A stretch of 64,000 bases of DNA, from the NCBI RefSeq assembly GCF_020736845.1, contig NZ_JAFFQR010000079.1, positions 852-64,851 of the forward strand. Reading direction: 5' to 3'. The position numbers and the translations under genes were made by a program. Under the pieces are notes generated by a model. The model saw only the letters and a list, made by a program, of their open reading frames with translations. It had not been told where the DNA came from and searched no databases. The stretch comes from Paenibacillus farraposensis (lineage in GTDB: Bacteria; Bacillota; Bacilli; Paenibacillales; Paenibacillaceae). Positions 9,789 through 17,861 of this stretch are shown in pieces. Each line of letters begins with the position of its first letter. Position 1 is the first letter of the stretch.

Positions 9789-11621
9789 ATGTGTGGCATT
9801 GTAGGATATATTGGTGATCAGAATACGCAAGAGGTATTGATTGATGGCTTGAAAAAGCTGGAGTATCGCGGTTATGACTCTGCGGGTATTGCCGTGTTTA
9901 CAGATTCAGGACTGCAAGTTGCCAAGGCGAAAGGCCGTCTGGCGAATCTGGAAGCAAAACTGGATGGCACACCGTTGATTGGCCATGCAGGTATCGGACA
10001 TACACGTTGGGCAACGCACGGTAAGCCTTCAGATGAAAACTCCCACCCACATATGGATGAGAGCCAAAAGTTTTCCGTCGTTCACAACGGAATTATCGAG
10101 AACTATCTGGAGCTGAAGGAAGAACTGATCAGCGAAGGTCATACCTTTATTTCCGAAACAGATACGGAAGTGATTTCCCATCTGATTGCGCGTGAATATA
10201 AAGGGGACATCGTCAAAGCGGTACAAAAAGCAATTACCTTTATGCGCGGTGCTTTTGCACTGGGGGTGCTGACAGAGCATGAACCTAACAAGCTGGTAGC
10301 TGTTCGTCAAGCCAGCCCGTTGGTTATTGGTGTGGGAGAAGGCGAGAACTTTATCGGTTCCGACATTCCGGCTATTCTGAAATATACACGCAATGTATTT
10401 ATTTTGAACGATGGCGAAATGGCTGTTTTGACCAGTGATGCCGTCGAATTAATGACAATCGAAGGCCAATTTATTTCTCGGGAAATGATTCATGTCGAAT
10501 GGGATGCTGTAACAGCGGAAAAAGGCGGCTATGAGCATTTCATGTTGAAAGAAATTCACGAGCAGCCTAAAGCTTACCGTGATACCATGTTGGGCCGTAT
10601 CGATAAAGAAACTAAAAAAGTTGTTCTTCCTGAACTGAAGCTGACAGAAGAACAAATTAAAAATATCCGCAACATTCAAATCGTTGCTTGTGGTACAGCC
10701 TACAATGCTGGTTTGATTGGTCGTACGGTTATCGAAAGTCTGGCTCGTATTCCGGTAGAAAACGACGTAGCTTCCGAGTATCGCTACCGTTCCCCTATCG
10801 TAACACCAGACACATTAGTGATCGTGGTGAGTCAATCCGGTGAAACTGCTGATACGTTGGCAGCACTGCGTGAAGCACAAGCTAACGGCGCTCATGTACT
10901 GGCGATTACGAACGTAGTCGGCAGCTCCATTGCTCGTGATGCTGATGATGTGCTGGTTACACTGGCAGGACCGGAAATTGCCGTCGCCTCTACCAAAGCA
11001 TATTCTTCGCAGTTGATTGCTTTCTATCTGTTTGGTCTGTATCTGGCTCAAGTACGTGGTACACAAACAGATGAACAAGTAGCTCATGTGTTGGCTGCTA
11101 TGGAATCACTGCCAGAGCAAGTGGAAGAGATGCTGAGTAAAGCAGATGCAATCAAAGCTTATGCTGAGCAAATTGCGAGCCATAAACACCTGTTCTTTAT
11201 TGGACGCGGTCAGGACTATGCTGTAGTACAAGAAGGCTCCTTGAAGCTCAAGGAAATCTCCTACATTCATTCCGAAGCTTATGCTGCGGGTGAATTGAAG
11301 CATGGTACACTAGCATTGATCGAAGAGGGTATTCCGGTTATTGCTTTGGTAACACAGGAATCTGTGTTGGAGAAAACGGTAAGCAACATTAAGGAAGTCA
11401 AGGCTCGTGGCGGCGATGTTCTCGCGATCACATATGAAGAACATGCGGTTGATCTGTTGAAATCGGTAGATCAGGTATTCGCTATTCCGAAGACACTTCC
11501 GATCCTGTCGGCTGCGGTTTCGGTAGTAGCTCTCCAACTGTTGGCTTACTATGCTTCCCTTGCACTGGGGCATGATGTCGACAAGCCACGCAACTTGGCT
11601 AAGAGTGTTACTGTAGAATAA
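9789..11621 (+). CDS. glmS: Glutamine--fructose-6-phosphate aminotransferase (isomerizing)
   Basis: Makes glucosamine-6-phosphate from fructose-6-phosphate and glutamine, the entry into cell-wall aminosugars. From ATG 9789 the protein is 610 aa, a usual length. It begins MCGIVGYIG, so removal of Met exposes the catalytic Cys of the N-terminal glutaminase domain. Further signatures are GHTRWATHGKPS and HNGIIENY, then two SIS domains (ACGTAYNAG, VSQSGETADT, ASTKAYSSQ), ending KPRNLAKSVTVE. GGGAGG sits 9 nt upstream. An in-frame ATG at 9750 would destroy the Cys2 arrangement and is rejected. Expression should be controlled by the upstream ribozyme. Confidence 0.97.
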   Translation: MCGIVGYIGDQNTQEVLIDGLKKLEYRGYDSAGIAVFTDSGLQVAKAKGRLANLEAKLDGTPLIGHAGIGHTRWATHGKPSDENSHPHMDESQKFSVVHNGIIENYLELKEELISEGHTFISETDTEVISHLIAREYKGDIVKAVQKAITFMRGAFALGVLTEHEPNKLVAVRQASPLVIGVGEGENFIGSDIPAILKYTRNVFILNDGEMAVLTSDAVELMTIEGQFISREMIHVEWDAVTAEKGGYEHFMLKEIHEQPKAYRDTMLGRIDKETKKVVLPELKLTEEQIKNIRNIQIVACGTAYNAGLIGRTVIESLARIPVENDVASEYRYRSPIVTPDTLVIVVSQSGETADTLAALREAQANGAHVLAITNVVGSSIARDADDVLVTLAGPEIAVASTKAYSSQLIAFYLFGLYLAQVRGTQTDEQVAHVLAAMESLPEQVEEMLSKADAIKAYAEQIASHKHLFFIGRGQDYAVVQEGSLKLKEISYIHSEAYAAGELKHGTLALIEEGIPVIALVTQESVLEKTVSNIKEVKARGGDVLAITYEEHAVDLLKSVDQVFAIPKTLPILSAAVSVVALQLLAYYASLALGHDVDKPRNLAKSVTVE

Positions 11622-11683
11622 GGCTCTCCTTAGGAAGTATCTGACTTGTTCAGTTACATTAAAGTTGGTTTCTGAGCTTTATA

Positions 11684-11718
11684 AACCGGTTGTCCTAATT
11701 TAGGATGACCGGTTTTTT
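11684..11718 (+). terminator. Terminator of glmS
   Basis: Hairpin with arms AACCGGT-T-TCCTA / TAGGA-T-GACCGGTT followed by TTTTTT. The group II intron begins 4 nt after the T-run, the usual site preference of class IIC introns. Confidence 0.9.
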
Positions 11719-11721
11719 GTC

Positions 11722-13622
11722 GTGCGCCCGGCATGGGCGATAACTTAGCGGTGAAAGTCCGCTACAGGCTTGGCAGTAGGAACTGTTAGCTAAGGGCAAG
11801 GGTGTCTGCCGTGAGGCAGAATCTGAAGGAAGCCAGAGGTAAACCCTCGGTCTGGCGAGCAGAAATCACATAGAAGGCATGGTGGGACGGACGAGCTTGC
11901 GATACAAAGCAAAGTCCAATACTGCCCGAATCCCATCATGTAAATGTGGCAGATAGATGAGGGGAAGGTTATCGCTCTTACCCGGGGAGATCTCACAGAC
12001 GTGGAGTAGGAAAAAAATCCGAAAGACGGAGTAAAGCTTACTGTGAGAAGTCAGCAGAGGCCATAGTACCGGGAGTTTTTTTTTTTTTTCGGGAAGGGCT
12101 AAACAATCGTAAGTCTCGAGTACATACAGGAAGGAGATTCGGTGCAGTGAAAGCAGAATACCGAAAGGACTGCCTGCAAAAGGGATAGTGTGGAACACAA
12201 AGAGTATATAGGAGCGCAGAGCATCGACACTCGGGAGAGTAGAGAAAGAGATGGTGCAAAGGGCCTGCTAGAAAGGATACTGAACAGGGACAACTTGAAC
12301 AAAGCCTACAAACAGGTCAAGAGCAACTACGGAGCGCCGGGATTCGACGACATGAGCGTCGAGCGGCATTGCCGTGGCTGCGGGAAAACAGAGACGAGAT
12401 ATTGCAAAGCATCAGAGAGGGAAGATACAAACCAAGCCCGGTACGGCGCAAGGAAATTCAGAAACCGGAAGGAAGTGGGGTGCGAAAGCTTGGCATCCCC
12501 ACGGTCGTGGACCGTATCATCCAGCAAGTGATCGCCCAGCAGCTGCAACCGCTGTTCGAGCTGCTTTTCTCGAAAGGAAGCTACGGCTACCGCCCGGGGC
12601 GAAGTGCCCAGCAAGCCATTCGGCAAGTGAAAGCCCACGCGGAGCAAGGATACGGTCACGCGGTAGAAATCGACCTCTCGAAATATTTCGACACGTTAAA
12701 CCATGAGCTGCTAAAGAACTTGCTACGCAAACAAATCCAGGACAAGCGCGTAACGGACTTGATCAAAAAGTACCTGAAAAGCGGAGTTATGGAAAACGGG
12801 GTACGCCGCGAAATGGAAGAAGGATCTTCTCAGGGAGGCCCTCTGTCGCCGCTTTTGGCAAACATCTATCCGAACGAATTCGACCAGGAGGTGAGAAGCC
12901 GTGACGTGATTGTCATACGCTACGCGGATGACATCGTGGTGTTGGCAAGGAGCAAACGAATAGCGACACGGCTTCTGGAGTCTAGCCGGACGTATCTGGA
13001 GAACAAGCTGAGGCTCAAGATGAATAAGCAGAAAAGTAAGGTGGTCAGCGTAGTGGCGCAGAAGTATTTCAATTTTCTTGGCCTTGCCCTAGGGAAGAAC
13101 GGAAGCGGGGTGTACATCCGCGTACATCTCCAATCGCTCACCAAGGCCAAGAAGAAGCTGAAAGAACTGACAAGCCGAAGTCAAGGCAGAAACGTTCGCC
13201 AGGTGATGGAGAAGGTAAAAGTCTACATTCGCGGCTGGATCGGCTATTTCTATGTAGCCGACATGAAACGAATCCTGCAAAGCTGGAATGAATGGCTGCG
13301 AAGGCGGATGCGCATGTACATCTGGAAGCAATGGAAGAAGCCGAAAACGAAGGTGCAGAACCTGCGGAAGCTGAGGATACCGGAGTGGCAGGCTTACCCA
13401 TGGGGGAACACCCGGCTGGGGTACTGGCGCATCGCCGGAAGCGCGATACTGCAACGCTCTGTTACAAACGAAAAGCTCGCACAGGCAGGGTATTATGACT
13501 TCCCTGCTCAGTACGAGCGTCTACGTGAATTGCACTTAAACGGTTGAACCGCCGTATACCGAACGGTACGTACGGGGGTGTGAGAGGTCGGCTACTCAAC
13601 TAACAGTAGCCTCCTACTCGAT
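11722..13622 (+). mobile_element. Group II intron, class C type, with frameshifted reverse transcriptase
   Basis: The 5' end GTGCGCCCGGCATGGGC, the internal blocks AAGGGTGTCTGCC and TACCCGGGGAG, and the domain V sequence CGCCGTATACCGAACGG (about 13550-13580) closely resemble group IIC introns such as the Oceanobacillus iheyensis one, as recalled. Domain VI is the hairpin GGCTACT / AGTAGCC near 13590-13610. The 3' end is placed near CTCGATT and could be off by a base or two. The intron sits just behind the glmS terminator hairpin, as expected for class C. A run of 14 T (12076-12089) lies in the RNA part before the coding region. The encoded protein is frameshifted, so mobility probably depends on a protein supplied in trans. 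Confidence 0.88.
12190..13547 (+). pseudogene. ltrA: Group II intron reverse transcriptase/maturase, frameshifted
   Basis: Two overlapping frames together make a class C intron-encoded protein. The N-terminal piece (GTG 12190) reads LLERILNRDNLNKAYKQV and SNYGAPGFDDMSVE. The frame then changes near 12361-12370 and resumes with LPWLRENRDEILQSIREG. The bases there look like a 2-nt gain (GAG-cg-GCATTG) relative to an expected GAGGCATTG. Downstream the RT domain is intact: SYGYRPGRSAQQAI, EIDLSKYFDTLNH, SQGGPLSPLLANIY, and the catalytic YADD near 12925. It ends in a maturase X domain and no HNH endonuclease, as in class C. NIYPNEFD carries Pro where Leu is usual. Probably inactive unless the shift is a sequencing error. 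Confidence 0.85.
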
Positions 13623-13628
13623 TAAGAA

Positions 13629-13650
13629 AACCCCAAATTCAACTGGGGTT
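13629..13650 (+). terminator. Hairpin behind the intron
   Basis: Stem AACCCCA / TGGGGTT directly after the intron 3' end. No T-run follows. It could be a second terminator of the original glmS 3' flank or the edge of the structured element behind it. Confidence 0.35.
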
Positions 13651-13654
13651 CAGG

Positions 13655-13872
13655 AAAGCTTAAAGCTATGAGTAAGAATCCCTTGACCTATATGATAAGA
13701 TGATAGCCGGTCTGAGTCGATAGGAAGGGCAAATAAAGAAGCCCCTTTGAGGGGCAAGCCCGGGACCGTTTGCGGTTGGCAGACTTTCAGTGCGCCTTTT
13801 TAGGCGCTTGTTAGTACCATGCCCTTATAGGGCTGATGGAAGCCATCGGCTAAGCCGGTGGTTATGACTATG
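13655..13872 (+). other. Palindrome-rich structured element, IS200/IS605-like end or orphan guide-RNA candidate
   Basis: About 215 bp without an ORF holding at least four strong hairpins: GCCCC-TTTGA-GGGGC (13741-13755), GCGCC-TTTTTA-GGCGC (13792-13807), GCCCT-TAT-AGGGC (near 13821-13833) and CCATCGGC-TAA-GCCGGTGG (near 13843-13861). The last is followed by TTATGAC. The terminal hairpin plus TTATGAC resembles a right end of IS200/IS605-type elements, and the RNA-like fold resembles HEARO/omega RNAs that occur without a nuclease gene. Neither assignment could be checked. Boundaries are approximate. Confidence 0.4.
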
Positions 13873-13890
13873 CTGCGGGTGTATTCTGAC

Positions 13891-13972
13891 AATAAAGTTG
13901 TGTACTAAATGTCCTGAGAAAATAAAGTATTAGACTGCCACGATTTTCATTAAGCTAACGATCAGGATGATG
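13891..13972 (+). repeat. Copy A of a dispersed repeat (AATAAAGTNNTAGAC ... TTAAGCTAACG)
   Basis: AATAAAGTTGTGTAC (13891) and AATAAAGTATTAGAC (13921-13935), then CATTAAGCTAACGATCAGG (about 13949-13967). The same arrangement recurs at 15.9 kb (inverted) and 19.14-19.23 kb. Clustered short repeats like this are typical of transposase-binding sites at element ends. No matching transposase is in the window. The next 120 bp hold two similar 23-bp stretches (ATGATCTGCAGGGGCTTGAG and ATGAACTGCAGCGGCTCGAG), but no gene was recognised. Confidence 0.55.
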
Positions 13973-14120
13973 ATCTGCAGGGGCTTGAGCGGACGTCCTG
14001 GCCGTGATCACGGCGAACGCCGCGATACCCCAGGAAGATGAACTGCAGCGGCTCGAGCAGGCCCATAGGAGCTGGAGGAAGAACAGCAATTGGATCGAGC
14101 TCGTTGGATTAAAATATTCA

Positions 14121-14723
14121 TCACTTGTGATACAAACCAAGACCATTCATCACATAAGGACGAACAATCTTTGCGAGTAAATCAGTTCGATCATTTTCCC
14201 CATCCGTAAACCAACGATATGCAGCACCATAGATCGTTGAGCTTGTCATGGCCGAAATGATCTTTATATAATCGTAGGCTGGCAACTGGTGGTTTTCTTC
14301 TTTTAAAAATATGCTCTCAATTGTTTGCTCCAACATTTTCTTTATTTTTTCATCGACAAGTTTAGCAATGAATTTGGAATCCATTCTGCATATTCGATAA
14401 AAGTCTACAATATAGCTATGTGTCATCAAGATCAATTGATCGCATATTTCTTCTGTGAATTCCCTCGATAACTTCACTTCTTCAGGGATCATCCCGTGAA
14501 AAGCCTGCTCAATTGTCTCGTCAAGCAAAGCATATTTATCTACATAATGGTCATAAAAGGTAGCGCGGTTAATGGTAGCATTCTGAGCGATATCCTTTAT
14601 GGATATTGCATCAAATCCTTTAGTCCGCAACAATTCACTGAAAGCTTCCCTTATTAACTGTCGTGTACGCAATACCCTTGGATCCTGCAAATTCACCAAA
14701 TCAAATCCCTTCTTAAACATCAT
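14121..14723 (-). CDS. TetR family transcriptional regulator
   Basis: About 200-aa regulator with an N-terminal helix-turn-helix: RTRQLIREAFSELLRTKGFDAISIKDIAQNATINRATFYDHYVDK. The C-terminal ligand domain resembles that of the second TetR of this window (49.8-50.4 kb), with shared phrases such as STIYGAAYRWFTDGENDRTDLL and MNGLGLY. The ATG pair at 14720-14723 follows AGGATAT; a GTG at 14756 has no ribosome site. It diverges from a ketopantoate-reductase-like gene. The shared gap contains a palindrome (14811-14829), and a related half-site (GTGTTGTTTAAGC, 14734) overlaps its own start region. It likely represses itself and the divergent gene. Confidence 0.88.
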   Translation of the reverse strand: MMFKKGFDLVNLQDPRVLRTRQLIREAFSELLRTKGFDAISIKDIAQNATINRATFYDHYVDKYALLDETIEQAFHGMIPEEVKLSREFTEEICDQLILMTHSYIVDFYRICRMDSKFIAKLVDEKIKKMLEQTIESIFLKEENHQLPAYDYIKIISAMTSSTIYGAAYRWFTDGENDRTDLLAKIVRPYVMNGLGLYHK

Positions 14724-14810
14724 ATATCCTAGAGTGTTGTTTAAGCTACTTTCCACATCATCTGCTGGTTGGAATCATAAGAGTACGGTAATAATATTTT
14801 AAAACAGCAG

Positions 14811-14829
14811 GTGTTGCTTAAGCAAACTC
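14811..14829. promoter_or_regulatory. Likely TetR operator
   Basis: GTGTTGCTTAAGCAAACTC contains the perfect 12-bp palindrome TTGCTTAAGCAA. A related GTGTTGTTTAAGC lies at 14734-14746. Both flank the TetR/PanE intergenic region. Confidence 0.55.
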
Positions 14830-14857
14830 TGACAATTTAGCTGAAGGAAGGAGCATA

Positions 14858-15748
14858 ATGGGCATTAGACAAAATAGGCTCTTGATATTTGGTGCTGGTG
14901 TGATTGGCAGTGTCTACGCTCTCCGATTTGCACAGTACGGATTGGACGTAACAGTGTTGGCACGCGGAAAGAGATTGGATGAGCTGAAAAAGAACGGACT
15001 GCGATACAACGATAATGGAACGATTAAGCAAATACCGATCAAGACGATAGATAAGTTAGAAGATGATGACGTTTATGATTACATTTTTGTTCCCGTACGA
15101 TATGATCAGGTCGAATCTGCCTTAACTGTTATTAAGAATAATCAGAGCAAGACCATAGTCACCTTGACCAACACCATGGGATATGATCACTGGCTTGAAA
15201 TCGTGGGTGATCGGTTACTCCCAGGATTCCCGGGTGCCGGTGGAGACATTAAAGAGGATGTTCTATACGCCCAATTCGGATCCGAAAAACATCAAGGAAC
15301 CATTTTTGGTGAAATAAATGGACTGGTAACCGAAAGAGTAAAAGATCTTGCCAAAATATTTGAAACGGTGGATTTGCAATATGAAATCCAAAAAAACATT
15401 TTAGCATTCCATATCTCTCATACTGCTTTGGCTATCGTCAACAAGCATTTCTACACAGAAGATGGAATGGTGGATGTAGAGACAGCAAAAAGTGAAAGCA
15501 TTTTATGTAAGATTGCAGCTGATATTAAACAAAACATTCAACTGGTAGAACACGCCGGAATACCGGTAATCCCACCCGAAACAAAGGCGATGGGTGAATT
15601 GCCAGACAACGATATTATTTCTCGTTACCGTCAGATGTTGAGTAATGACTTTATCATTGATGTTATGCTTGGAAATCATGCCGTAAATCAAAAAGCAGAA
15701 ATCATGTTGTTGGATGAGACGTTTCACAAAGAGATGTCACAACGATGA
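14858..15748 (+). CDS. Ketopantoate reductase family oxidoreductase (PanE/ApbA)
   Basis: A 296-aa NAD(P)H-dependent reductase. The N-terminal Rossmann motif is LLIFGAGVIGSVYALRFAQYG, followed by the family's VPVRYDQVESAL region and the C-terminal helical domain with NDNIISRYRQM-like and DVMLGN segments. Canonical PanE makes pantoate for CoA. Here the catalytic Lys/Asn/Glu pattern could not be matched with certainty, and the gene sits next to a TetR regulator, so a role in reducing some other carbonyl compound is equally possible. AAGGAAGGAG precedes the ATG by about 7 nt. It is divergent from the TetR gene. Confidence 0.82.
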   Translation: MGIRQNRLLIFGAGVIGSVYALRFAQYGLDVTVLARGKRLDELKKNGLRYNDNGTIKQIPIKTIDKLEDDDVYDYIFVPVRYDQVESALTVIKNNQSKTIVTLTNTMGYDHWLEIVGDRLLPGFPGAGGDIKEDVLYAQFGSEKHQGTIFGEINGLVTERVKDLAKIFETVDLQYEIQKNILAFHISHTALAIVNKHFYTEDGMVDVETAKSESILCKIAADIKQNIQLVEHAGIPVIPPETKAMGELPDNDIISRYRQMLSNDFIIDVMLGNHAVNQKAEIMLLDETFHKEMSQR

Positions 15749-15760
15749 TATTAAGGCTTT

Positions 15761-15878
15761 TCATGGGAGTTTCAATAAGCTCCAGTTCTTTTCATTTATC
15801 CATACTTGATCATTCGCAAAACCACTGTCGTGCTGTTCTGGGGCCATTGGAATATGTTTCAAACTTATATTCCAAGAT
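15761..15878 (-). pseudogene. C-terminal remnant of an unidentified protein
   Basis: The minus strand reads NISLKHIPMAPEQHDSGFAN and then DQVWINEKNWSLLKLP before a stop at 15761. It has no start, and upstream it runs into repeat copy B. The composition looks protein-like, but the family was not recognised. Confidence 0.35.
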
Positions 15879-15908
15879 GGTCGGCCTCCTTGATTGCTCC
15901 GGGTATTA

Positions 15909-16080
15909 CGACGTGGAACGTTAGTTCAATGAAATCAGCGACAGTCTAGGACTTTATTTCGTATTATTAGGTCAACCAGAGATTTCTGGGGTCATCTAAT
16001 ACTAAGTTCCAGCAATCTGACGATTATCCCTTTCTCAAAGCCCGTAATATCAAGCCTTCCTGTCTAAAACTTTATTTCCA
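15909..16080 (-). repeat. Copy B of the dispersed repeat, inverted
   Basis: On the minus strand, AATAAAGTTTTAGAC (16062-16076) and AATAAAGTCCTAGAC (15944-15958) are followed by TTTCATTGAACTAACGTTC, which is homologous to copies A and C. The 100 bp between the two sites contain an imperfect hairpin (TATTAG ... CTAATA, 15962-15999). One edge abuts the truncated MFS gene. Confidence 0.55.
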
Positions 16081-16590
16081 TCGGACAACTGGTTGGTAAT
16101 GCGGCGATGCCGATCATCGCGTTGTATGTGCCCATAGCAATACTCGCTGGCCTTCAGGTACAATATCGGCAATTAAGCCTTCTGTATACCTTCCGTAAAC
16201 GCATAATAAAGCCCGTACAAGATGAACAGTATCCATCCATGTGACGTTCTTCGCAATGCCAAATCCAAAATAAATAGGAGCAAAGATCACAAATCCGAGA
16301 TCAGTACCGGACGACGACCAATGCGATCCGAAAGCATGCCTACTGACATGGATAAAATACTACCGGTTAAATTAAACGTGAAAAAAGCAAGTGGAATAAG
16401 AGAAGGAAGCATTCTCGTGTCTTGCCCCTGCAAAGCGAAACGCATCAGAGAAATTGCCGACCGTAAACAGGGTTGAAATCAAGGAAAACCATACAAACCG
16501 ACGTTTTAAGTTCCTAAACCCGATTTGAGGGAGTTTTGCCTGTTTTCCGGTGCCACGTGATTCTTTTTCCTTTAAGAAAAAGAGGATCAA
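16078..16590 (-). pseudogene. MFS transporter, degenerate
   Basis: The minus strand carries MFS fragments in shifting frames. First FRNLKRRFVWFSLISTLFTV and GNFSDAF, then SMSVGMLSDRIGRRPVLIS (the hallmark loop 2-3-like motif), then FAPIYFGFGIAKNVTWMDTV and GTYNAMIGIAALPTS. Stops and frame changes occur between these blocks, and both ends are missing. The downstream end stops exactly at repeat copy B. It is a dead transporter gene of the drug-efflux type; substrate unknown. Confidence 0.8.
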
Positions 16591-16604
16591 GATAACCGAT
16601 GAAT

Positions 16605-16644
16605 AAGCCGATTTTTCCTACGCTAAGACAGGAATAATCGGCTT
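16605..16644. terminator. Bidirectional hairpin
   Basis: Arms AAGCCGATTTTTCCT / AGGAATAATCGGCTT (one mismatch) around a 10-nt loop. It lies between the MFS relic and the small membrane pseudogene and likely ends transcription from the TrmB-hydrolase operon. Confidence 0.65.
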
Positions 16645-16671
16645 CTGTTTAATTATTAACTGGTGACAAAA

Positions 16672-16911
16672 TTAGTGCGAATTGAAAGCCAAAACAAAAA
16701 TAATGCAACTTAGTTCCCTGTTCACTTTTCCGACTATGGATAGCAAGAACATAGCGATGGGTAAGAATTGAAAATAATCCACAAAACTTGTATGCCTCAT
16801 CCAATACAATGAATCATCAAATGTAGCCAGGCCAGTTAAGAGTACCTATGTCATTATACACAGTAAGAAAAAGGTTACCAGAATGGTGAATGCCCATTTG
16901 TATTTTATCAT
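16672..16911 (-). pseudogene. Small membrane protein with an in-frame stop
   Basis: An 80-codon frame on the minus strand starts ATG at 16911, immediately downstream of the hydrolase gene. It reads MIKYKWAFTILVTFFLLCIM T, then TAG at codon 22. It continues in the same frame with GLATFDDSLYWMRHTSFVDY, FQFLPIAMFLLSIVGKVN and RELSCIIFVLAFNSH before TAA. Apart from the single TAG the frame is open, with two hydrophobic segments. It looks like the last gene of the TrmB-hydrolase operon, recently inactivated by one nonsense change. The family was not recognised with certainty. Confidence 0.6.
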
Positions 16912-16930
16912 CGTGTTTTTCCTATCATCA

Positions 16931-17860
16931 TTATTTCAATGACTCTTTTAGAAATGAACTGACATTGTTCATATACTCATCGGTGTATTCGTTAATTGCA
17001 TCCATATGATCACCCTTTTGCGGCGTCCATAGTTTTGCATTTGGGTTTGACTTTAGGGAATTATAAAGTTGTACTGAATTTTCATATGGTATTTGGAGGT
17101 CAGCCTTTGTGTGTATCAAAAACACTGGCTTTGATTTTACTGTCTTCAGGTCATCGATTGGAGACAATTGTTCTAACGGAATCCCATATGCATATTTCAC
17201 AACTCCAATTATCAGCGGGTTAAACGGAAAAGAAGGAAGATGTGTAAAGTATGAAAGCCCTTCTGATAAAAACAAATTCGCATTGCTAAACGAACTGTCC
17301 GCAATTACAGCATCTATTCGATCATCGTGGCTGGCAACCATTAAGGAAGTTGCCCCGCCCATAGAAAATCCAAGTACCGCAATTTTCTTCCCGGCTTGTC
17401 CCCGTTCTTTAAGATAAGATAAGGCACCTTCCAAATCTTTTTGCTCATTATACCCCAGTGTAACCATTTTTCCGTCTGACTCGCCTTGTCCACTTAAATC
17501 AAAAGCCAAGATATTGTAACCCTCAGGTATAAAATGTGCCACAAGCTTTTCAGTGCGACCTTTCACCCAACGGTTACTCCCGTATCCGTGAACGACGACG
17601 AGCGTCTGGTTGCTATTATTTGCAGGAAAAAATACTCCCTTAATCGTTCGATCACCTTCACTGCTCTTGAATGAAACCTTTTCGTATGGGTAATCCAGCG
17701 AATAAAAAGAATCTGTATTTTGGGTTAAATGAGTCAACTTATAAGAAACGAGAAATGAAAAGCCGACAAGCAGAACAACGAGAAAGAGAAACGCGGATAA
17801 TATCCATTTGATCAATTTCTTTCTTTTAGGCATCTTCGCTGTATGGATATTAGTTTGCAC
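16931..17860 (-). CDS. Membrane-anchored alpha/beta hydrolase
   Basis: About 309 aa. An N-terminal membrane helix (WILSAFLFLVVLLVGFSFLV) places the enzyme outside the membrane or anchored to it. The hydrolase fold shows VVHGYGSNRW (oxyanion region), AFDLSGQGESDG, the nucleophile elbow LGFSMGGATS, the acid in IHTKADLQIPY and the His in KGDHMDAINEY. The substrate is unknown; similar proteins are annotated as DUF/S9-like hydrolases. The GTG at 17860 is chosen because TTGGAG lies 5 nt upstream and it is 1 nt from the stop of the TrmB gene. ATGs at 17917 and 17833 are alternatives. It is co-transcribed with the regulator. Confidence 0.85.
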   Translation of the reverse strand: MQTNIHTAKMPKRKKLIKWILSAFLFLVVLLVGFSFLVSYKLTHLTQNTDSFYSLDYPYEKVSFKSSEGDRTIKGVFFPANNSNQTLVVVHGYGSNRWVKGRTEKLVAHFIPEGYNILAFDLSGQGESDGKMVTLGYNEQKDLEGALSYLKERGQAGKKIAVLGFSMGGATSLMVASHDDRIDAVIADSSFSNANLFLSEGLSYFTHLPSFPFNPLIIGVVKYAYGIPLEQLSPIDDLKTVKSKPVFLIHTKADLQIPYENSVQLYNSLKSNPNAKLWTPQKGDHMDAINEYTDEYMNNVSSFLKESLK

Positions 17861-17861
17861 T

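Noticed and set aside
13970..14110. ORF fragments reading EDELQRLEQAHRSWRKN
   Set aside because: Short, without start or family; two similar 23-bp stretches explain part of the pattern. It may be a transposase remnant, but there is not enough to call.
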